Origin: Lytechinus pictus
Taxonomy: Eukaryota > Echinodermata > Echinoidea > Temnopleuroida > Toxopneustidae
Length of the DNA stretch: 64,000 nt
Assembly: GCF_037042905.1 (NCBI RefSeq)
Contig: NC_087251.1
Span: 44,207,373-44,271,372 of the forward strand
Direction of reading: 5' to 3'
In this document: in pieces, positions 33,105 to 46,100 of the stretch
Position numbering within the stretch: the first letter of the stretch is position 1
How the letters are laid out: the number at the start of each line of letters is the position of its first letter
Position numbers and translations under genes: made by a program
Notes under the pieces: generated by a model
What the model was told of the DNA's origin: nothing
The model's input: only the letters and a program-made list of their open reading frames with translations
Databases searched by the model: none

Positions 33105-34242
33105 TATATACAAAAATCTATATAAGATATGAATGTGCCTTCTCTATGTTATGCATTACATCTTCTGTGTATTTAGTGTCCATACTTATCAAGTTTTTGT
33201 ACCAGTACTCGTATTACTGGAACAGTTGCTAAACTGAGTTTTAAAGAAATATTTAGTCAATATGAAGCTCAAGTTGAGGAAACAGATCGTCATGGAACCT
33301 GCATAAGATGAGGTATGAAGACTAAATGAAAGGAATGTCAAAAACTCTCAGTTTGATTGTTACAAAACACAGACATCTTTTTTTTACACTCTGCTTTCTT
33401 CCTCCCCCCCCCCCCTCCTTCTTTTCCTTTATTTTTCAATCAGCCTTGAATTTATATTTCATAAATAACTGGGTGCTGCAATCCCTAAAATGGTTGGTTT
33501 AGTTTAAGATATGATTTTTCAGAAAGTGATTCATTTGGATGAAATACAGGTGTATTACCCCCCCCCCCCATTAAGGTGCAAGCTTATTATTTTCATTGTT
33601 TTGTTTAAAGTTTGTAGTTTGTGTGTTGGTTATCTTGGTGTTTCAAATATAATGTATATTATTATTTATCAGTAATGTTGAATGTGAAAGAAAAAGTGCA
33701 ATGAATATATTTGAAAAAAAAAACTCTAATCAATGTAATATGACTGACAGTGTATTTGTAATTCTAGTGGCTGTTTGCTAGCTGAAAAAGAAGAAATAAA
33801 GGATGTGTCAATGTCTAAGAGGATAATGAGAGAACATTTAGTATTAAATATGATTGGGAATGAATATTAGAGTGAGACTGAGATATCAAGGGAAAGAGAG
33901 AAGCACAGGGAAGGGGAGGAGAGAGGGGATTGATGGACAAGGAAAGGGGATCGAGGACAAGCAGAGAGAGAAAGACGGAGGGGCATAGGGGGCAATAATT
34001 CATGAGATTTTTGGTCAGGGGAGGGGGATGGGACTAGAGGGCCCTCTCCTATAGGCTGCTGTATCATCCTGTATGAAATTTGAAAATTGAGTGGGGGATG
34101 TCCCCCCCCCCCCCCCCATTGTCCCCTCCCCCAATCTCTCGCCAGGATACACTGCCAATGGTTTAGAATTATGGCTGTAACTGCTATAGATGAAGAGGGT
34201 CCCCTAAATAAAAGAATAAATAGTTGAATTAAAAAACAATAG
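33105..34242. other. Intergenic, low complexity
   Basis: Contains C-tracts (33403-33417, 33559-33568, 34101-34118) and purine-rich stretches. The long - strand frame over 33867-34445 is a by-product of composition and the adjacent repeat. Confidence 0.5.
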
Positions 34243-36043
34243 AAGCCCAGGACCAAAATCCAGTTAAAACCAATTAGGGCAAAACCAATTGAAACCAGTT
34301 GGCCAACTGGTTTCAATAGGGAAATTGGAACAACTGGTTCCAATTGAAAACCAGTTGCCAATTGGTTCCAGTTAAAAACCAATTGAAAACCAGTTGCCAA
34401 TTGGTTCCAGTTAAAACCAATTGGGCAACTGGAACCAGTTGGCAATTGTTGTCAATTGGTTCCAGTTGTTCCAATTTCCCTATTAAAACCAATTGAATCC
34501 AATTGGAGGCAACTGGTTTCAATTGGTTCCAGTTGAAACCAATTGGAGGCAACTGGTTTCAACTGGAACCAGTTGAAACCAATTGGTTTCCAACTGGATC
34601 CAATTGGAACTTCCAGTTGGAACGAACTTAATTAGTTACAAATTAATTAGCATTTGCAGTAACTATTTCTCATGCCAACACAGAAGCAGTGTTATACGTC
34701 TATTAATACCAATGTAAAGGGCATTGATAAAATACAGACTTTCATGTATTTATATATTTATATGGAAGATCTTCAAATATATGTACTTTTATTTGATGTA
34801 ATTTGGTAACAGTTAGTGGTGTACTAATTATCCTTTAATCTGTTTTAATTATAATCTATAACATTTATGAACATGGTTTTCACTGCTAAGTATTCTAAAT
34901 ACTAATCTTTAAAAAGTGTGGTACTTGAAATTGTAAAGAATTAAATAGATACATTGTTAATGATGATTAATCTCATAAAACATTAATCTGTGCACACTGG
35001 CAAATAATATGCAAATTAACTGGTTTCAATTGGATCCAGTTGGGTAACTGGAAAATTTCCAATTGGAAACCAATTGGAAATAATTTCCAGTTACCCAACT
35101 GGTTCCAATTAGAATTCATTTCCAGTTACCCATCTTTCCAGTTAGAAGTCATCTCAGTTACCCAATTGGTACCAGTTAGGATTTCCAGTTACACAACTGA
35201 ATGGTTCAAGTTAGGATTTCCAGTTACCCAACTGGTTCCAGTTAGAAATCATTTCCAGTTGGAAGTCATTTCCAGTTACCCAACTGGTTCCAGTTAGGAT
35301 TTCCAGTTGCCCAACTGGTTCCAGTTAGAAATCATTTCCAATTGGAAGTCATTTCCAGTTACCCAACTGGTTCCAGTTAGGATTTCCAGTTGCCCAACTG
35401 GTTCCAGTTGGGATTTCCAGTTACTCAACTGGTTCCAGTAAGAAATCATTTCCAATTGGAAGTCATTTCCAGTTACCCAACTGGTTCCAGTTAGGATTTC
35501 CAGTTGCCCAACTGGTTCCAGTTGGGATTTCCAGTTACTCAACTGGTTCCAGTTAGAAATCATTTCCAGTTGGAAGTCATTTCCAGTTACCCAACTGGTT
35601 CCAGTTAGAAATCATTTCCAATTGGAAGTCATTTCCAGTTACCCAACTGGTTCCAGTTAGGATTTCCAGTTGCCCAACTGGTTCCAGTTGGGATTTCCAG
35701 TTACTCAACTGGTTCCAGTAAGAAATCATTACCAATTGGAAGTCATTTCCAGTTACCCAACTGGTTCCAGTTAGGATTTCCAGTTGCCCAACTGGTTCCA
35801 GTTGGGATTTCCAGTTACTCAACTGGTTCCAGTTAGAAATCATTCCCAATTGGAGGTCATTTCCAGTTACCCAACTGGTTCCAGTTAGGATTTCCAGTTG
35901 CCCAACTGGTTTCAATTGGTTTCAACTGGAAATTGTTAAATTCCAGTTAAAACCAATTGAAACCAGTTGAAACCAATTGAAACCAATTGAAACCAGTTGG
36001 AAATCCAACTGGTTTCAATTGGATTTTGGTCCTGGGAGGGCTT
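34243..36043. mobile_element. 1.8-kb foldback element built of CCAACTGG/CCAATTGG words
   Basis: Ends AAGCCCAGGACCAAAATCCA and TGGATTTTGGTCCTGGGAGG are inverted. Both arms (34260-34620 and 35014-36020) consist almost wholly of CCAATTGG, CCAACTGG and CCAGTTGG words with TTTC, TTCC or AGGATTT linkers. A 390-bp AT-rich non-repetitive core lies at 34621-35013. Frames through it give NWNQL-type repeats without meaning. Confidence 0.85.
35240..35910. repeat. 114-bp higher-order tandem repeat within the foldback
   Basis: The landmark AGAAATCATT falls at 35327, 35441, 35555, 35607, 35721 and 35835. Spacings are 114, 114, 52, 114 and 114 bp. Confidence 0.9.
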
Positions 36044-36106
36044 AATGTAGAGGAATTTAGGAGGATTGTGGGGGCGGGGGCTGGCCGGGAAATGGGTAAA
36101 TTGAAA

Positions 36107-36699
36107 TTAAAGGAGAATGAAACTCTTGGAGCAAGTTAGCTTTTGTGAAAGCAGAAAAATCAAAGAATAAGATCAACAAAAGTTTGAGTAAAATAGGACT
36201 AGCAATAGAAGAGTTATGAGCATTTGAATGTCGAGATCACTAATGCTATGGAGATTCTCCCATTGGCAATGCGACCAAGATCTATGATGTCACAGATGAA
36301 CAACTCTCCCCTTTTGGACACTGAAAATATACCCCAAACATCTCTTTTTGCTCATTCTAATCATATGACAAACGATTCATCAATGATATAATGTTGTGAA
36401 ACCTATGCACTTGTCCTCTCATATAAAGAGAACACCTTACCTTGTGATAGACTCTATAAAAGTGAGAATATAAGTGAAATAAGTACTAAAGTAATGAGGG
36501 AGTTGTACGTGTGTGACATCACAGATCTTGGTCACATTGCCAATAGGAAGATCTACATGGCATTAGTGATCTCAATATTCAAATGCTCATAACTTTCTTA
36601 TTATTCATTCAATCTTCCTCAAACTTTCAACAATATGTTTCTTAGATTTTTCTCTTTGATATGGATTCAGCTGGTTTCAAGGGTTTCATTCTCCTTTAA
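36107..36699. mobile_element. MITE with TTAAAGGAGAATGAAAC ends
   Basis: 593 bp. The ends are exact inverted copies over about 17 bp. The inner arms also pair: ATCACTAATGCTATGGAGAT and GACCAAGATCTATGATGTCAC on the left, their diverged complements on the right. It ends about 340 bp before the C1D start. Confidence 0.85.
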
Positions 36700-36809
36700 A
36701 TGTGAGCAAAGAATTCTTGAGGTGAGGAGTACCGAAAAAGGAATGTAAATTAAACATAAGATATGGCATACTTAAATGAACAATATAAGTTTATAAAAAA
36801 AAGTGAAAA

Positions 36810-37042
36810 AGTCGCCAGCGCGAGAGTTAGCTCATGTTTCTCATACTAGCTTTCTGATTTTAGGCCGCGTCGTCGCCGCCGCGCGCGCTGGGGTACGATC
36901 GGGTACGATGCTAGCTGGCTCAGCTCACGCTCGCGCTCCGGTGCGTACGGTATAGGTAGGTACGGTCAGAGTTCGTGCATGCGTGTCGTCAGGAACTACT
37001 TTCTGCTGTTGTGAATTGATAAATTTCATTATCTAGAAAGTC
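36810..37042 (+). promoter_or_regulatory. CpG-rich C1D promoter / 5'UTR
   Basis: GCCGCGTCGTCGCCGCCGCG and following CpG-rich sequence end just before the C1D start codon at 37043, with no acceptor in between. The 5'UTR is therefore probably continuous with exon 1. No TATA box recognised. Confidence 0.45.
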
Positions 37043-37159
37043 ATGGCAGTTCCAAAAGAGATAGCACAGAATTTAGACGATTTCAAGGCAGCACTAAATG
37101 AAGTAGAAGATGTATTCAAACCTATAAATTCAGTCAGCTTAGCCGATATCAATGGAAAG
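37043..37159 (+). CDS. C1D: C1D exon 1
   Basis: 39 codons, phase 0 out: MAVPKEIAQNLDDFKAALNE...SLADINGK. Donor AAG|GTAATG. Confidence 0.9.
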
Positions 37160-40100
37160 GTAATGACTAATGTGACATTTGTGTGGTGTCCCATCTATTG
37201 TAAATGATGTTATGTAGTTCTAACAGACTTTAAGTTTAGGAAGTTTAGCTTTAACGTCCATGCGCAGTGAGTCGCCATCGGCAGTCTTCAACCTTCAATT
37301 TTGCAACCAAAAAAAAAATTCTTACCCAAATATTTGTATGAGATGAAAGTATCCACAAATCCTTTCAAATATATGATAAACTTTTCTCCTGAAATTGCTA
37401 CAGTTAGGGTGTCTGAAGCCACACTGAAAAGTGTCAGCATAAAAGTTTTAAAACAGGCTAATTTAGGGGAAAATATGGCACATTTTTTGGGGGAAGTTCA
37501 GGCTACTAGAAAAATGTGATCTGAATTGATTATTAACTTGTGTTTGATATGTATGGAAAGAGAAAATTCAGGGGCTTCTTTTGACAGTAAGGACAAGTTT
37601 ATATGATCATTTAAAATAAGGATTTAGAGATAAATTGCAAACCCTTATTTTTGTGTGTGTTGAGATTGCCATTTCTCCATGCGTTTTCTATGGGAGAATG
37701 AAATTTCTGTTTTGCACAATTTTTTTCACTTTGTCGCAATTTTTCATTGTGATCTGGTTTCCAAATCTTTATAAAAATCATACCATCAGATAGAGCATAA
37801 AAAATCCTATTGGACTCTTTATGGACAAGTTTTTGGCATTAATAATAAATTTATAACAGCTCTCGGAAGCTAAAAATTTGGATTTGTGTGTGTCCATTTC
37901 TTAACTACACAGTCTATGGCAGAGAAATGCTGAAAATTTACCTAATTTCATTCTTCTTTTTTGCAGCCAATAATTGGATTTTTTTCAAAAATGTTACATT
38001 TCTGTCAGTCTGAAGGTAATTTCTCTTCAAATTCACAAAGAATATGTGATATTTTCTTGAAATAAGAAAAATAATTTTTTACTCCAGACACCCTACTACA
38101 GTTTTTAGTAAGATTAAGAACATCATGAATTAAACACTTCCGGAACGGCGACACAATCAGTAGAGGCGCTGGTCAGAAAATTGGGATCGTCCCAGTTTAC
38201 AGGGACTGTCTCAGTTTATAAGGATTTCTTCACACAAGAAATCTAGGAAAGTTCATTCACCTGTCAAGTGCCGACACCAATCAAGTGTGCTAGTCAATGT
38301 ATTCAACATATCGGGTTTCATAACAAGATTATTGGAAGACAGTAAGTCATGAAAAATAGACGGTGAACTGGGGGTAATTGAGGTCACTGAATCTATTTTT
38401 AGCACTCTCAATTCCCGTAATTGCTGTCTTTGTCCCGTAGGGGGAGGTGAAAAAAAAACGTCCCCATAAACAAGGACAGTCTCAATTTATCAAGACATGA
38501 TTTGTCTTGGTTTATGAGGATATCCTTGTTTTCTGGGACAATCCCAATTTTTGGACCAGCGCCTCTACTGACAATGATGGGTATATTTTGACTTTGAGTC
38601 GCCGATTCGAAAAATCCAATAGTCAATACATTTACTACACAGACATATCGCGCATGCGGACACACACGCACCGATCGTATGATGGGGGGGCTAAAGCTAC
38701 GCACTTTGTTTTCAAACGATAAAAACTATGCCAATTTTAATATTTGATTTTGAACCATTTGTCTTTCACTAATTTGTAATTAATATTCTAATAATCCTTA
38801 ACCAAGAAGAAAATATCACAGAACTCACTAATACGAAAATCCCGCCGTGTTTTCCGAACACCTCTTGATTTCGCCGCCCGATGTAGAAGGGGTCCTAAAG
38901 CTACGCACTCGATTTATCATGCAAAGAAATAGTATTTCCTGTGCCTCAATTTCTAAAATGTGTTCGTATTATTATAGGGAAATATGAAATTAAAGTGAAC
39001 ATAAATAACAAATTCCTACATTTGGTGGTTTTCTCTGCATTCAAGAATTTATTGCAGCCTCTGTAAAAAAATTGAATAGGATCGTTCGTCACTCTGCAGT
39101 CACTGCTTCACACACAGAGCTCGAGTGCGCATTTATTTTCCCATTGAAATTGCATGCGCAATGGAGTGGTGCATAGCTTTAGGACCCGCGCAGCTTTAGG
39201 AACCCCTACCATACACAAAAGTGCATTGACTCAGCTGTGTTGTTGAAACCTCTCCGTGGGTTGAGATATACGTTGAGTCGCCACCCCCTCTTATTTTGAT
39301 AACAATTGTCACCCCCACCTTCAAAATGAAATGATCGTGAGCATTTTTTTATAATCTATATTTTGATACCAAATATTGGTAACTTGAGCGGGCAGTTTTG
39401 GAAACATCGATTGCTTAGTGTGGGCGTCTCAAATCGTCGCCCGAGAACAATGGCAGCTTAAATTCACACCGCACGAATCCAAATTTGCAAGTCTGACTTT
39501 GACTGCGCTAAACTCCTTTGTATTTTGCTGGATCTTTTAACCAAACGTTGCAGCATTTCAGGGAATTACTGAGGATTAATATCAGATGCCACAAGACACT
39601 TTTCAACATTGCAAAAGATTTCTAGAACCATTGTAGTCAGGCAGTGACAGGTGAGTGGCGCAACAGTAAAAAAATTGCACATGGCGACTCACTGCACATG
39701 GACGTTAGGTTTTTATGACCGTTGACATATTTTTAGAAGTAGAAGGTCTTACTTATACCTATAGATTTTTTTGCAATATGTTTATTCTAAATTGTCTTTT
39801 CACACAATAAAATTTGCATCAATGTTTGCCTTTTTAATCGTTATTTTCAATCTAGACTAGACCTATTTCAAGTTTTTCAACAGAATTAAGAGGCGCACAG
39901 CCAATTTGGGAGACTGTCTTCCATGACATGTGGGAGATTATCTCCAATACTAGAGATTTTTGTGAAGAATTTGGGTATCCAATTTCAGCACTCGCACGTA
40001 TTGCGAGGTTAGTGTACTAACCTCGCACCTAGACCAAAAGCTTTGAACAACCAACATAACACTAACAGGGACCGAAGCTTCGGTCTCTGTTATGTTGGTT

Positions 40101-43100
40101 GTTCCGCAGAACTCCGTTGGCTCCACTCACCAAATACAGAGACCGAAGTTCTAGCTCGATCTGTACAGGGGACTCAATGGCCATGTGTTTATGTACATTA
40201 AGTTCGGATAAAACAGGGAAGTGAAGTTGCGCAAAAGCCGAAGTAAGTCACTGTTTTTTCCCCTTTTAAGTTTATTTTTCCCCGCTTTGGTGCATTTCAG
40301 GCCAAAACGGAATAATAATCTTTATTTTGGTACAGTTTTTTTATGTTTATGAAATAAAGACAAAAATCGACGAGCCCCGTCGGGGGGATTTCGCATTGTT
40401 AACCCCTTAATGGTGGCTGCATGATAGCGAGCTGTCTGTGTACGAGGAGAAATTAAAAAAAAAATAAAAATGTTAAAAGACTCCTCGAAACAGACGGCTG
40501 CCAGCTGTCTACCTCGCACCATGAACTAGCCTTGAGGACTCCATTTCTGATATTTTTAAATATTTTGACATACTTCTTCAGACATGGAGCCTTGAACCGC
40601 CGGCCATAGAGACACATGTAAACAAAGATGGATTTCCCTAGGAAATCCATAGTTAGAGGGTGAAATCGGTTTGTAGGGGTGAATTTTATTTATCTATGAA
40701 CCTTCATGTGCCTAATGCGTATAAAGGGATAAAAATTATTTCACTATAAATGGTACAAATGAGACGTTTCTTACCAGACCGATCTCCTGTAGATCCCTCG
40801 ATCCGTTTGTCAACAAAGCAAATACAATACAGCCTGACCCTTGAACCGCTTCGTTATGACGTACATCCGATTAGCGATGCCGTTTTGAAGGACAATTTAT
40901 AGATAAAAATTATCATTTCACAATATACTAAAATATAATACGTGATTATAAATGCTTAATAGTATTTTACTAATTATTCATAATCATGTGTGGGAGGAGA
41001 CATCGTTGCCATGGTAACGAGTTTTATTGGAAATAGCAGAGATTTCCTTGTGAGCGCTCTACCAGCTGCATTTCTTCTCCAATCACCTTCAAATGTGGCA
41101 TGAATGTCCATTATGTTAAAGCAAAGCCACCTATTGAGTTTGGCGTGGGCTGAGACATCGTTGCCATTGTAACAAGAGTTTTTGTGGAATAGCAGAGATG
41201 TCATTGTTTGCGCTCTACCAGCTGCATTTCTTCTCCAATCATCTTCAAATGTGGCATGAAGGTCCATTATGATAAAGCAAAGCCGCCTATTGATTTTTAA
41301 GTGGGTAGAGACATCGTTGCCATTTTAACAAGAGTTTCTTTGGAAATAGCAGAGATGTCATTGTTTGCGCTCTACCAGCTGCATTTCTTCTCCGATCATC
41401 TTCAAATGTGGCATGAAGGTCCATTATGATAAAGCAAAGCCGCCTATCGATTTTTAAGTGGGTAGAGACATCGTTGCCATGGTAAAAAGAGTTTTTGTGG
41501 AAATAGCAGAGATGTCCTTGTGAGCGCTCTACCAGCTGCATTTCTTCTCAGATCATCTTCAAATGTGGCATGAAGGTCCATTCTGGTAAAACAAAGCTGC
41601 CTTTTGATTTTGGTGTGGGCGGAGACGTCGTTGCCATGGTAACGAGTTTTTGTGGAAAGAGCAGATATGTCCTTGTGAGCGCTCGCTCTACCCGCTGCAT
41701 TTCTTCTCCGATCATCTTCAAATATGGGATGAAGCTCCATTAAGCAAAGCCGCCTATTGATTTTGGTGTGGGAGGAGACACGGTTGTTATGGTAACCATA
41801 TTTTTGTGGAAAATTTGGTAAAACCTGTAACTTCTGTTTTTTTTTCCCAGTTTGTCATAACAGTTGGCACACAAAAGCAATATTAGAAGGTAAAGCGAAG
41901 ATGCCTATCATTTTTTAGTGGGGGGGGGGGGTTATTACCATTGGAGCAATCCAAGTAAGTGTAACCAATAACTATGACAATCCAATGTATCATGCTTACT
42001 TCATCCCAAGGTACATGTATCATAATACCATGCTGTTCCCACTATAGAAAGTTTGTCATAGCAGTTGGCACACAGAAGAAATATTAGAAGGTAAAGCAAA
42101 GATGCCTATCATTTTTGGTGGGGGGGGGGGTCTTAGGGTTAGGTTTACAAAATATATCCAGATTACTCTAGATTAATTGTATTCCCCAACAGGTGCTACT
42201 GGACAATACTTTAGGTTCTGCAAAGTCACGCTGCTGTGTCATATTATTGTCATCAAATTTGGTACCCACAGGCAAAATGTGGGCAGGGTCATCGTCGCCA
42301 TGATAATTGTATAATTTATTTGTCAAATTTCTGTGTGAGCTCTATATATCGCAATGATGGATGATGGGATGGGTTTGGGGGATACATGTGCTCGGCCGCG
42401 CAACCCGCCGAGCATCTCTAGTTTCAAATGAAAATGTCGCGTACGCTTTCCCGGCAAAGCATTCAAATTCTAAGAACAAATGGCATTGTATAGACCAGGT
42501 GACTACATTGTAGAATAGTCGGCTTGTGGCACATTTGACTATTGTGAGGGGTTCTCTCTAATATCAGTGATTATGGAGACTTTGTCACTCTTCAGCTTGG
42601 ATGTGACGAACAGAATATTTTAAAAGAAATACATGAATAATCATCAAATCACAAATGCCTATGTAGGTGATTTTGAAAACCACCTTCCTGCTCGTGCGCA
42701 ATGTACAACCGTGAACAGGCTTATAGTTCGCTATGAGCATGAAACATTGACAATGAGATACGATCAGTGCGAGCAACATCTATCATCGTCCACACAAATT
42801 TTACAAAGCGATACATTAGTTGCAGTCTGCTAGCTGCTCACAAGCACACAATGCTGCCAATAGACTGGGCTGTATCACAGCTGTGATGATCTCAATTTAC
42901 ATGTTTAAATTAAGAAAAATGTTTTGTCATTTTTGTGCATATTTTTGTTGTAATGAAAACTATGCTGCGTTCATCGCATACATGTAGGCTTTGTATACTG
43001 TGCTTTGTCTCTGTGAGAAATGAATGGAATAGAGACACATGTATAGGTTTGGTGTAAATTAGTACAAACTAAGAAGATTAAAGGGATGATGTCATATCCC

Positions 43101-46100
43101 CACTTGTTCTTTTGTATTTTATTACATGTATGTGAAATTAGGTTTATTCAACAATTTTCTACTAAGAACTAAAACAATTGGATTGACATCTGATTAAGTG
43201 CATTAAAGTTATTTCTTGGTGCAACTCATTTCATAATAATGGAGACACATCATTTACACATTTATGAAAATATGAAGCAATTATGATTTCATGTAATAAC
43301 GTAAGAGAAAGGAAAGTGGGGATGTGACATCATCAGCCCACCTAATGAATATTCGTGAAGACTTGCCGAGAACTGTTAAGTTTTTCGTGAAAAAAAAAAA
43401 AAAATAGGCATCTGACCTGTCTATTAAAAAAGGCAAGTTACATAAACTCTATATAAGCTAAATGATGAATGTCCTTTTTTTTTAAATAGTAATTTCTATG
43501 GAATTTTATAGTAAGGTTCGAGATGTTATTGAAATTTTCTTTCCTTTTTTCATTTTAGCTGGATGCATTGGACAGGGCCAAGTTACAACTTGTCTTTGCG
43601 TATTCCATCAATTCATTCTTCTGGAGTAAGTTTAACATTTTCACTTTTTTCAGAAAAATATTGAGCAATCTATTATTTCATCAAAATGATATTTCTTCAT
43701 TCTCTATTCATTCACATACAGATATATATATCAATTTTTCTGTTGTATTTATCAATTCATTGATTATGCACATCTGTTTATTTGCTTTTCATAACTTCAT
43801 ATAATAATAATAATAATACCTTGTCAGTGCTATTGTTATATTTGATCTCTTCCAAACAATGTCATGTAGGTTGAGCCGGACAATCTTTTTTCTTTTTTCG
43901 GGGGCTTTTTTTCACAATATACAACCTAAATCAGTAAATCTGTCATTGGATAAGCTTTAACATTGCAGTGAATGGGAAATTTCCAGGGGTCTTCTGAGCA
44001 ATTTGGGGGCAAATTGCCCTAAGCCGCTGCCGCAGTGTAATATCTTCCCTGCCCTCCCCCCCCCCCCCCCCATTTAAGTGTAATTCAGTTTGGATTTGTG
44101 AAAAGGTTTTTTATAGCATTGCCTCACAATCTTTATTGTTACAGTGTACCTATGCACACAAGGTGTTGATGCAAGGAGCCATCAAGTCAAACAAGAATTA
44201 GTAAGTTTTTGTCTCACCTGCAAAGCAGAGTGAGACTATAGGCGCCGCTTTTCCGACGGCGGCGGTGGCGGCGGCATCAACACCAAATCTTAACCGAAGG
44301 TTAAGTTTTTGAAATGACAGCATAACTTAGAAAGTATATGGACCTAGTTCATGAAACTTAGCCATAAGGTTAATGAAGTATTACTGAACATCCTGCCTTA
44401 GTTTCAAGTCACATGACCAAGGTCAAAGGTCATTTAGGGTCAACGAACTTTGGCCAAGTTGGGGGTATTTGTTGAATTACCATCATAACTTTGAAAGTTT
44501 ATGGATCTGATTCATGAAACTTGGACATAGAGTAATCAAGTATCATTGAACATCCTGTGCAAGTTCAGGTCACATGACTAAAGTCAAAGGTCATTTAAGG
44601 TCATTGAACTCTGGCCATTTTGGAGGTAATTATTAGATTGCTGTCATAACTTTCAAAGTTTACAGATATAGTTTTAAAAATGTGGATATAGGGGTAATTA
44701 CTGACAAGTCTTAGGTCGCATGATCAAGGTAAAATGTCATTTATTGTCAATGAACGTAGTATTGTATCATGTGAATGGTGTTTTTTGTGACTAAGTATTT
44801 TATAGTAGTTTTCAAAATCAGCACTTCTGTTATATTGAATCGCGTGATGCAGGTGAGACTGCCAGAGGTGCAGTAGATGCATTGACATGATTGAGGATAC
44901 GAATATCCTGAAAATCATGAATCTTTTCTTTGTTTTGTTCCAAGACAACAAAAATATAAATTTTGTTGTATGTAAAACAATATGTAATGATAGCCTATAA
45001 ATTAACTGCCTGTAATTGTGTACCAATTTTAAGTTCCAACATAATCCAGCAATGCCCATTATGAAGATTTTAGTATAATTTTATTCAATATATTCTTTTT
45101 TGGGGGGGGTAATTGATGATTATTATAAAGAAAACTGGAAAAGCTGCTTATTAGTTATATTTCGATGCGACAATAGCCAATATGAAGATTATTATTACGA
45201 TATTTATTATACCTTGATGAAGAAAAATCTGAAAATTCTTAATAGTGTTTAACCATATTCATTATGATTATCTTTTCTTGACACAATAGGGCAGAATACA
45301 GAAGTACATGGCGAGGGTGAAGGAAATTGCTGATAAAAAGAAAGGTGACTGTAAACTCTTTACTTCATAATCAAAGACAAATCTTTATTTTCACGTACTG
45401 TAAGATGAAATAGTCCTACTGCAACAGATACAAAGGATGCTTTCATGTATACAGTGGACTCTGTATTTAGTCGTCCTTAAGTCGAATAATCACCCAACTC
45501 AAGTTAAAAGCATTATTTCTGACCAGAGTATGCAAAACGTGTGTTGATAACATCTAGGCTAAGTCGAGGCACTATTTTTTACCAGAATATGCAAAAACAA
45601 GTCTAAATAACATCTTTTAAGCCAAATAAACAAATAACTTGCAGAATCATTTTTTTTTACCAAAGTATGTGTTAATGATATTGTCTAAGTTGAATTTCAC
45701 CTTTTGTCAATGAGATTAATGAGGTTACAAGAGATTTAATTTTTATGACCTCATTTTGTGACCTTTATGGGAAAAGTCAACCGTAGAATCAGTCATGGAA
45801 CATATGACTTCCATGTAGTATTACTTAAATGCATGTTTATAAATACATTATTGTTTTATTAAATTGCCAATGTGTGATCTTAAGTTATGATGTATTCTTT
45901 ATGTCCATAGCTGCCAAACTGGATACTGGAGCAGCGAAGAGGTTCATCAGGAATGCTCTGTGGGAAAATGAATCTGGTGAAGGTGAGTGTGGACATGAAT
46001 GTGAAATCTCATGTATACTAAAAAAAAATGTATTAGAGGCTATCAGTAATCAAGAACTTTTTCATTAATTACCTGTATAAAAATACTAAAGTCAGTAGCA

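Noticed and set aside
35240-35910. CRISPR-like regular repeats
   Set aside because: The 114-bp units are contiguous and mutually similar without unique spacers, and the host is a eukaryote.
35040-35915. Long frames with QLEPVGQLEILTG-like repeats, suggesting a repeat protein
   Set aside because: They are translations of the CCAACTGG foldback array on both strands; the 52-bp short unit breaks the period, and there is no promoter or start context.
41444-41740. Three similar - strand ORFs (MDLHATFEDD...) as a gene family
   Set aside because: They are units of a 156-bp tandem array in an intron; indels change frame between units.
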